Position numbers and translations under genes: made by a program. DNA of 8,484 nucleotides, taken from assembly GCA_026224995.1 (NCBI GenBank), contig JAMFRX010000103.1:1-8484 (forward strand), read 5' to 3'. Origin of the DNA: Puia dinghuensis. Its GTDB lineage: Bacteria > Bacteroidota > Bacteroidia > Chitinophagales > Chitinophagaceae. Positions 1 to 5,990 of the stretch are shown one piece after another. Numbering within the stretch: the stretch's first letter is position 1; the number at the start of each line of letters is the position of its first letter. Below the pieces are notes generated by a model. The model did no database searches. It worked only from the letters and a program-made list of their open reading frames with translations, and was not told where the DNA came from.

Positions 1-1911
1 ACCTGGGGCGGGCAATACGCGCCCAACTGGGAGGCGAAGGACGGAGGGGCGGATATATACCATTATACCCGGGTATACACCAACCTCAAAGCAACGTATA
101 GTATCGTCAAACACCTGAACCTGGTTGGCCAGGCAGGATATAATGCCTCTTTCACGGATGAATTGACGCAGCAAAATTCCATTACCTGGAATGACTACAA
201 CGATGATTATACCGCCTACCCGGTCTATCCTTCCCAGAGCCAGACGTATTATAAAAGAACATTCACCAAAGATCCGTACTACAGCCTCAATGCCTATCTG
301 GAGTATCACAACACTTTCCATGAGGACCATGAACTCGGCCTGACGCTGGGCACGCAGTACGAACGGGATGAATACAGCTCCTATTTTGCCCAATCGTATA
401 ACCAGGTTGATCCGCAGGTTCCTTCGCTGGGCCTGGGCGTTGTCGCAGCCGGTACGGTAGTGGATGGAGAGACGGACAGCCATTATGCTTATGGCGCCTA
501 TTTCGGCAGAGGAACTTATGCCTATAAAAACAAGTATTTGCTGGAGGTGACAGGTCGCTACGACGGCGCGTCGGAATTCCTGGCGGCTAACCGGTGGAAG
601 ATGTTTTATGGGTTTTCCGGCGGCTGGCGTATCACCCAGGAGAGTTTCATGCAGACGCAAAAACTGTTCAATGAGTTGAAGCTGAGATTATCTTATGGAT
701 CTGTCGGTAACGCCGTGGGCGCGGGTTCAATCCCCTTGTATCCGACCCAACTGCTGAATTATGCGTATAGTACAGGCATCAATACGAACAGCGCCGGTGG
801 AGGTGCGAATCCCATTCTTGGCACGGGCCCGGTGGTCACGGTATACCCGGGCAACCTGGTCACGCCCAATCTATACTGGGAATCAGTCAAGACGCTGAAT
901 GAGGGATTGGATTTTACTATGCTTCAAAACCACCTTTCCGGTACCTTCAATTATTTTGAGAAGAAGAACGTGGACATGATCCTCAGCAGAACCCTACCGG
1001 CTACGCTCGGCGCGGCTGCACCGCCTTCCAACAGCGGAAGCCTGAAGACATGGGGTTATGACGCGAGCCTGACCTGGAGTGACAAGATAGGAAAAGTAGG
1101 TTACCATATCGGCGGTGTGATCACCGAGAATCAGAACAAGCTGGTAAATTTTGGCGGCCAGACCGTTATTGCACCCGGCTATAACTCAGCGGTACAGGGG
1201 TACCCCATCGGGTCCTATTTTGGCCTGAAATATGCCGGTCGGATCCAGACTCAACAGCAATTAAATGCCTATCAGGGCTCTTACCTTGCCGGAAACAATA
1301 TCTTAATGCCTAGCGGAGCCTCTCCTTTACGGCTTGGCGATAATATGTATGCAGATGTCAACCACGATGGGAAGTTGACGAGTCCCGGTGATCTTGTTTA
1401 CCTGGGCAGGGACGATCCGCGGTATAGTTACTCCTTTAATTTTGGTGTCAATTATGGCGGCTTCGATGTATCCGCCATTTTCCAGGGCGTATGGGACAGG
1501 ACGGTATACCGGACGGATATCTGGGATATTCCATTCTCAGCCTACTACCTGGGACAGCTGAATGTCTATTCGGGAAATACCTGGGAGACCAATCATACCG
1601 ACGCCCGTTACCCTAAGTTGTCGGAGTCAGGTACCTATAACAACTATAACTATCAGGCTTCCTCTTTCAACATGCAGAATGGCGCGTATATCCGGCTAAA
1701 AAACGTAGTGCTGGGCTACACCATACCGGAGAAACTGTTACGCCGGAGCGGGATCAGCCGGTTGAGGCTGTACGTCTCGGGGCAGGATCTTTGGGAACAT
1801 GACCATATTCACGACGGCTGGGACCCTGAAGCTACCCGGACAGTCTCCGGTGGCAACCAGCGTTTTCCCTTTTACCGCATGACAACTTTCGGCGCCAATC
1901 TCAACTTTTAA
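1..1911 (+). CDS. SusC/RagA-like TonB-dependent outer-membrane transporter, 5'-truncated
   Basis: C-terminal 636 residues of a SusC-family transporter, which imports oligosaccharides across the outer membrane using TonB energy and pairs with a SusD lipoprotein lid. The frame is open from base 1, so the gene begins upstream; the TTG at 163 is internal. SusC proteins are usually about 1000 residues, so the signal peptide, carboxypeptidase-like domain, TonB box and plug are probably outside the window. Seen: alternating Tyr/aromatic beta-barrel strands throughout; the SusC-type block GGWRITQESFM followed by LKLRLSYGSVGN (about residues 226-237 of this fragment); a conserved Asp-rich loop ADVNHDGK (451-458) leading into DDPRYSYSF; GWDPEA near the end; and a C-terminus in TTFGANLNF with the terminal Phe typical of outer-membrane barrels. 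The susD-like gene follows immediately. The family call is firm; the imported glycan is not visible from this half. Confidence 0.95.
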   Translation, partial: TWGGQYAPNWEAKDGGADIYHYTRVYTNLKATYSIVKHLNLVGQAGYNASFTDELTQQNSITWNDYNDDYTAYPVYPSQSQTYYKRTFTKDPYYSLNAYLEYHNTFHEDHELGLTLGTQYERDEYSSYFAQSYNQVDPQVPSLGLGVVAAGTVVDGETDSHYAYGAYFGRGTYAYKNKYLLEVTGRYDGASEFLAANRWKMFYGFSGGWRITQESFMQTQKLFNELKLRLSYGSVGNAVGAGSIPLYPTQLLNYAYSTGINTNSAGGGANPILGTGPVVTVYPGNLVTPNLYWESVKTLNEGLDFTMLQNHLSGTFNYFEKKNVDMILSRTLPATLGAAAPPSNSGSLKTWGYDASLTWSDKIGKVGYHIGGVITENQNKLVNFGGQTVIAPGYNSAVQGYPIGSYFGLKYAGRIQTQQQLNAYQGSYLAGNNILMPSGASPLRLGDNMYADVNHDGKLTSPGDLVYLGRDDPRYSYSFNFGVNYGGFDVSAIFQGVWDRTVYRTDIWDIPFSAYYLGQLNVYSGNTWETNHTDARYPKLSESGTYNNYNYQASSFNMQNGAYIRLKNVVLGYTIPEKLLRRSGISRLRLYVSGQDLWEHDHIHDGWDPEATRTVSGGNQRFPFYRMTTFGANLNF

Positions 1912-1913
1912 TG

Positions 1914-1931
1914 CTTAAAAGACAAAAAATG
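1914..1931 (+). promoter_or_regulatory. A-rich translation-initiation context favouring the SusD start at 1929
   Basis: Two in-frame ATGs are possible for the SusD-like gene. The one at 1911 overlaps the SusC stop by one base (TAATG) and has only T-rich sequence in front of it. The one at 1929 is preceded by an A-rich run (TTAAAAGACAAAAA), the kind of upstream sequence used in Bacteroidota, where canonical Shine-Dalgarno motifs are often absent. The shorter form also gives a compact lipoprotein signal with Cys at residue 24. The choice is inferred; the 1911 start would add only six residues (MLKRQK) and cannot be excluded. Confidence 0.4.
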
Positions 1932-3689
1932 AAACCGATAATACAAGGAATCCGATTTGCGATATTTACGACCTGTATGGCGCTGGCGCTATCGGGTTGC
2001 AACAAAATGCTGAATCTAAACCCGATTGGCCAGTTATCGAGTGCCGGTTATTGGAGCTCGGCCAACGACTTCCAACTTGCAGCGAATGAATTTTATACGT
2101 ATGAAATGACGTATTCCAAGCTCTTTTTTGACGGTGGCAGCTACAACAATCCCCATTCCGATTACCGGTCTGACCTGACGGCGACCCGGGGCAATGTATT
2201 CAGCAATGGATCGAATGCGGTACCGAATACCGACGGCAACTATAGTACGGACTACAGTAATATCCGTACGATCAATACGCTGCTGACTGAGTCCTACAGT
2301 TATTCCGCTCCGTCAACTATCGCCGAATATGTCGCGGAGGCGCATTTCTTCCGCGCCTATGAATATTTTGATCTGCTGCAAATGTATGGTGGTGTACCGC
2401 TGATCACCCTTCCGTTGCAGCCATCCTCTGACTCTTCTTCGCAACTGTTCGCTCCGCAGGCCAGCAGGGATGCGGTGGTTAATTTTATTATCGCAGACCT
2501 GGATTCGGCCATTGCCAATCTGCCTCTGGCCAGCGCTTTGCCGTCCACCAGTTTGGGCAGGATCACGAAGGGTGCGGCGCAGGCTTTTTTGGGCAGGGTC
2601 ACTTTGTACGAAGGCACCTGGCAGGAGTTCAGAGGGAATACTTCACTTGCTAATACTTACCTGACCATGGCCGTCGCCTCCAGCGATTCGGTGATTGCCA
2701 GCGCCCAATATCAGCTGTTCCAGCCCGCCGCGTTAGGTGACTCCGCACAGAAGTACATGTTTATCCTGGAAAACGAGCAATCGAACCCTGCCAATCTGGG
2801 CAAGTCGGCTAACAATGAATACATCCTGGCTAACCGCTATGACCAGGCCACACGGGTGCCAAGCGTGAATATTACCAAAACGATGCTGGCAAATGTCTTT
2901 CCACTCAGCCGGACCATGGCCAATATGTATCTTTGCTCGGACGGCTTACCAACGACGACATCACCACTTTTCCAGGGCTATTCAACCATGACCTCCGAAT
3001 ATGAGAACAGGGATAACCGGATGCGATACAATATGATGATTTCCGGTCAACCTTACTGGAGCAATGCAAAATATCATATCGAGTGGAATTGGAGTGCGAC
3101 TGACCTCGCCAATGCGGACTTCACGTCTTTTAATCCTACCAATACGACCAGCGGGTACAATAATCAAAAATGGTGCTCGGAACGGGACGTGCCCGATTAC
3201 CAGGAAAGCTATGATTATCCTGTTATCCGGTACGCGGAAGTATTGCTTAACTATGCAGAAGCAGTATTCGAGCTCAACGGACAGATCACCGACGCGCAGC
3301 TCAACATCTCCCTGAACCTCGTGCGTCAGCGGGTGAATCCTACGATGCCTGCCCTGAGCAACGAATTGTTGGCTGCCGACAACCTCGATATGCGGACCGA
3401 GATCCGGCGGGAAAGGACGGTTGAATTGTATACGGAAGGTTTCCGTACCGACGACCTGAAGCGCTGGAAGACGGCAGAGACGCAGCTGCCAATGGACCTG
3501 CTGGGGATTCAATGGCAGGGAACACAATTTCAGACTACCTGGCCCGCACTAAGCAGCCAGCCGTTGGATCCCAACGGATGCCTGATCCTGGAGTCCGGCC
3601 GCACCTGGGCGCAGAAAAATTATCTCCTGCCTTTCCCGACTCAGCAGCTGGAATTAAACCCGAGACTGGTACAAAATACGGGTTGGTGA
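1929..3689 (+). CDS. SusD/RagB-like surface glycan-binding lipoprotein
   Basis: Complete SusD-family protein of 586 residues (592 if the ATG at 1911 is used). It is anchored on the cell surface, captures glycan and closes over the SusC channel. Seen: a lipoprotein signal with hydrophobic core and lipobox LSGC, Cys24 being the acylated residue; the usual SusD start after it (LNLNP, then YWSSANDF); a TPR-like helical segment AEAHFFRAYEYFDLLQMYGGVPL (residues 136-158); and the C-terminal SusD_RagB hallmarks RYAEVLLNYAEA (434-445), RRERTVEL (493-500) and EGFRTDDLKRW (503-513). Length is normal for the family and no frame disruption is seen. It sits between the SusC partner and the enzyme genes, only 1 bp before the next start, so translational coupling is likely. 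Ligand residues cannot be identified from sequence. Confidence 0.96.
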   Translation: MKPIIQGIRFAIFTTCMALALSGCNKMLNLNPIGQLSSAGYWSSANDFQLAANEFYTYEMTYSKLFFDGGSYNNPHSDYRSDLTATRGNVFSNGSNAVPNTDGNYSTDYSNIRTINTLLTESYSYSAPSTIAEYVAEAHFFRAYEYFDLLQMYGGVPLITLPLQPSSDSSSQLFAPQASRDAVVNFIIADLDSAIANLPLASALPSTSLGRITKGAAQAFLGRVTLYEGTWQEFRGNTSLANTYLTMAVASSDSVIASAQYQLFQPAALGDSAQKYMFILENEQSNPANLGKSANNEYILANRYDQATRVPSVNITKTMLANVFPLSRTMANMYLCSDGLPTTTSPLFQGYSTMTSEYENRDNRMRYNMMISGQPYWSNAKYHIEWNWSATDLANADFTSFNPTNTTSGYNNQKWCSERDVPDYQESYDYPVIRYAEVLLNYAEAVFELNGQITDAQLNISLNLVRQRVNPTMPALSNELLAADNLDMRTEIRRERTVELYTEGFRTDDLKRWKTAETQLPMDLLGIQWQGTQFQTTWPALSSQPLDPNGCLILESGRTWAQKNYLLPFPTQQLELNPRLVQNTGW

Positions 3690-3690
3690 T

Positions 3691-5985
3691 ATGCGTAATC
3701 TCTTATTTACCCTTCTCATACTAGCTACACCCTGCCTTCTTGAAGCGCAGGGTGTAGCCGGTTCAGGCAGGACCATTCGGGTGAGTAAACCGGATGGGTC
3801 CATCCAAAGAGCCGCAGACACCGCTCAGCCGGGAGACCATATCATTGTTCATGCAGGTATCTATATAGAACAGGTCACCCTTCCGCGTGGCGGGACATCC
3901 GAATCGACCCGGATCACCTATTCCGCAGCGCCCGGTGAAAAAGTGATTATACAGGGTTCGCCGCAGATAGCCGCGGCTTTCACCGCAGCTCATGCCATCA
4001 GCTATATCACTATCGAAGGCTTTGTTATCAAAGACATAGAGACAGCACCCGCCGCTATGGATGGTGATCAGCCAGGCGCTATCTCAACCGGGGGCGGTAC
4101 GTATTGGATCATCCGGCATAATACGATCAGCAATATCAGGAATGTCGCCATATCCATTGGCCAAAAGGGTCATCCTTATCCGAAGTCCCCGTGGAACCAA
4201 CCTGCCTATAGCGATCTGACGACAGACCTTGCCGCCGTAGGGCATCATGAGATCAGCGATAACCATATTTCGCATTGCGGTCAGGGCGCGATCTACGGAC
4301 TCCTGCACGGCTCTGCCAGCGTTATAGAAAACAATACGATGGAGGCTATCGGCGGCCCGGCTATCCGGCTCGCCGTAACGGTCGATGCCATCATTCGCAA
4401 CAATACGATGAAAAGCGATACTGGCATCTTCCTAGGCCCGCTATACCAGGGAGTGAGGATAACCGGCAACACGATCAAAGCAACCCGGGAAGGCATTCGC
4501 CTTTATGACAGCCATGGTCCCTTGCTGGTTGATCACAATACGGTGACAGGCAACCTGAGCATGATCGCTGCCGAAGCCAACATTTTCGTGAAGAATATCT
4601 TTCATGATTGTTTGATGACAAACGATACCTTACCGATACGTCCCTGGTCCACCAGCAATTACCTGCGGCATTCGCTGGTGATCAAGCAGACCATACCGGC
4701 TCTGCCGCTCGAAGATCAGTGGTATGGGAATCGTTTTGATGGTTTACCGGCTGCGCCCTGCCCAAGGATCGACGCTGCCGCTATAGGCATCATACCCCTG
4801 TCCGCCGAGTCCATTGAAGCGCCGGACGGCTCGCCTCTTACCGTAGTGGCCGATGGTCCGCCATTGACGGCAGACACCGCTTATACCGAATGGCCGCTGA
4901 CGCATATTTCTCCTGCCGTTCATCCGCAGCCATTTGTTCATCCGGGCCTGCTACATACCCGGGCAGACCTGGACCGGATAAAAGATGCTGTTGCCCGTGG
5001 CCTCGAACCCTGGAGGAGCGGCTTTGCGGTTTTCGCAGCAGATCCGGCATCTTCTGCTAATTATATCCCGCATCCCACTGCGCATGTAGAGAGAAGTTTG
5101 CTGCTCGGCAAGGGAAAGAACATCGGCAATCTGGAAAAGGATGGTAATGCCGCATATCAAAATGCCCTGATGTGGTACATTACGGGCGACTCGGCCCATG
5201 CCAGGAAGGCTATAGAGATACTGGACGCCTGGTCCTCGACCTTGCAGGTCTTTGATGGGACGGACATCGAACTGGGCGCCGGTATCAATGGATTTAAATT
5301 CGCGAATGCCGCGGAGCTGATGCGTTATACCTATCCTGCATGGCCGGAGGAACATATTCATCGCTGTCAGGCGATGCTGTTAAATATATTTTATCCGCCG
5401 CTACAATATTTTGCGTTATGGGCACACGGCAACTGGGATCTTTGCTGCATGAAATCCATGATCGCTATTGGTGTTTTTTGCGACAACCATGCGATGTTCG
5501 ACCGGGCAGTCGACTATTTTTATCATGGCAACGGCAACGGCAGCATTATGCACTACATTGTGAATGGCTATGGCCAGGTACAGGAAAGCGGTCGCGACCA
5601 GGGCCATACACAGTTGGGTATTGGCCAGATGGCTGAGATCTGCCAGATGGCCTGGAGTCAGGGTCTGGATCTTTACGGTGCCGATAGCAGCCGCCTGCTG
5701 CTCGGTTTTGAATATGTTGCAAAATACAACCTGGGGGAAGAGGTGCCTTTCGTGCCTTACATCGATCAAAGTCACCGGTTTCCGGCAACACATATTTCGA
5801 CTAATGGCCGCGGACCGCTCCGGGCTATCTATGAGATGGCGCTCAACCACTATGAACACGCAGGTATCCCGGCTGACCGGCTGAAATATACCAGGATGGC
5901 GGCGGAAAAGCTGCGCCCGGAAGGGGCTGGATTCGGAGCGGATCACCCGGGATTCGGCACATTACTGTTTTCACTGTCACCCTAA
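3691..5985 (+). CDS. Secreted two-module protein: right-handed beta-helix plus alginate-lyase-like toroid
   Basis: Complete, 764 residues. A signal peptide MRNLLFTLLILATPCLLEA is probably cut after Ala19; Cys15 is preceded by ATP, which is not a lipobox. Residues about 26-370 are a parallel beta-helix: an entry block with AQPGDHIIVHAGIY, then repeated Asn-rich turns (RHNTISNI, SDNHISHC, ENNTMEAI, RNNTMKSD, TGNTIKAT, DHNTVTGN), closing near RIDAAAIGI. After a Pro-rich linker, residues 415-764 form an all-alpha domain resembling the alginate lyase Pfam group (PF05426; PL5/PL38-like toroids), with FVHPGLL (415-421), HGNWD (579-583), a Cys/Met-rich helix, and YGQVQESGRDQGHT ending at Thr640. Conserved polar residues such as N581, Y627, E632, R635 and H639 are plausible catalytic or uronate-binding residues by analogy with toroid lyases; this is inference. 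The likely role is beta-elimination of a uronic-acid polysaccharide. Whether the beta-helix is catalytic or a binding module is unknown. The toroid is paralogous to the one in the next gene. Confidence 0.85.
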   Translation: MRNLLFTLLILATPCLLEAQGVAGSGRTIRVSKPDGSIQRAADTAQPGDHIIVHAGIYIEQVTLPRGGTSESTRITYSAAPGEKVIIQGSPQIAAAFTAAHAISYITIEGFVIKDIETAPAAMDGDQPGAISTGGGTYWIIRHNTISNIRNVAISIGQKGHPYPKSPWNQPAYSDLTTDLAAVGHHEISDNHISHCGQGAIYGLLHGSASVIENNTMEAIGGPAIRLAVTVDAIIRNNTMKSDTGIFLGPLYQGVRITGNTIKATREGIRLYDSHGPLLVDHNTVTGNLSMIAAEANIFVKNIFHDCLMTNDTLPIRPWSTSNYLRHSLVIKQTIPALPLEDQWYGNRFDGLPAAPCPRIDAAAIGIIPLSAESIEAPDGSPLTVVADGPPLTADTAYTEWPLTHISPAVHPQPFVHPGLLHTRADLDRIKDAVARGLEPWRSGFAVFAADPASSANYIPHPTAHVERSLLLGKGKNIGNLEKDGNAAYQNALMWYITGDSAHARKAIEILDAWSSTLQVFDGTDIELGAGINGFKFANAAELMRYTYPAWPEEHIHRCQAMLLNIFYPPLQYFALWAHGNWDLCCMKSMIAIGVFCDNHAMFDRAVDYFYHGNGNGSIMHYIVNGYGQVQESGRDQGHTQLGIGQMAEICQMAWSQGLDLYGADSSRLLLGFEYVAKYNLGEEVPFVPYIDQSHRFPATHISTNGRGPLRAIYEMALNHYEHAGIPADRLKYTRMAAEKLRPEGAGFGADHPGFGTLLFSLSP
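3724..3758. repeat. Perfect 12-bp inverted repeat in the signal-peptide codons of the beta-helix/lyase gene
   Basis: The left arm GCTACACCCTGC (3724-3735) is the exact reverse complement of the right arm GCAGGGTGTAGC (3747-3758), with an 11-nt spacer. The spacer itself holds CTTC/GAAG, which could extend the stem past a bulged C with a very tight loop. Eight of the 12 pairs are G-C. It starts 33 nt after the ATG and encodes the end of the signal peptide. No T-run follows, so it is not an intrinsic terminator. It could affect early translation or act as a processing or stability hairpin between susCD and the enzyme genes; function is inferred. Confidence 0.7.
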
Positions 5986-5990
5986 GATAT

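Noticed and set aside
163..165. TTG as the start of the SusC-like gene
   Set aside because: The same frame is open back to base 1 and reads as normal barrel sequence (for example YTNLKATYSIVKHLNLVG), so this is an internal Leu codon of a gene cut by the window edge.
2982..3527. 181-codon antisense reading frame within the SusD-like gene
   Set aside because: It lies entirely opposite a well-recognised SusD_RagB domain and has no recognisable motif; it is a by-product of coding composition.
3691..3750. Gene 3 product as a lipoprotein
   Set aside because: Cys15 is preceded by ATP, which does not fit the lipobox, and a standard signal peptidase I site after LEA is present.
3724..3758. Hairpin as an intrinsic transcription terminator after susD
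   Set aside because: No T-run follows the stem and it lies inside an intact signal-peptide coding region, so termination here would remove the next gene; it is kept only as a possible regulatory hairpin.
5416..5946. 176-codon antisense reading frame opposite the first toroid
   Set aside because: It shadows the conserved HGNWD and ESGRDQGHT coding region and has no independent support.
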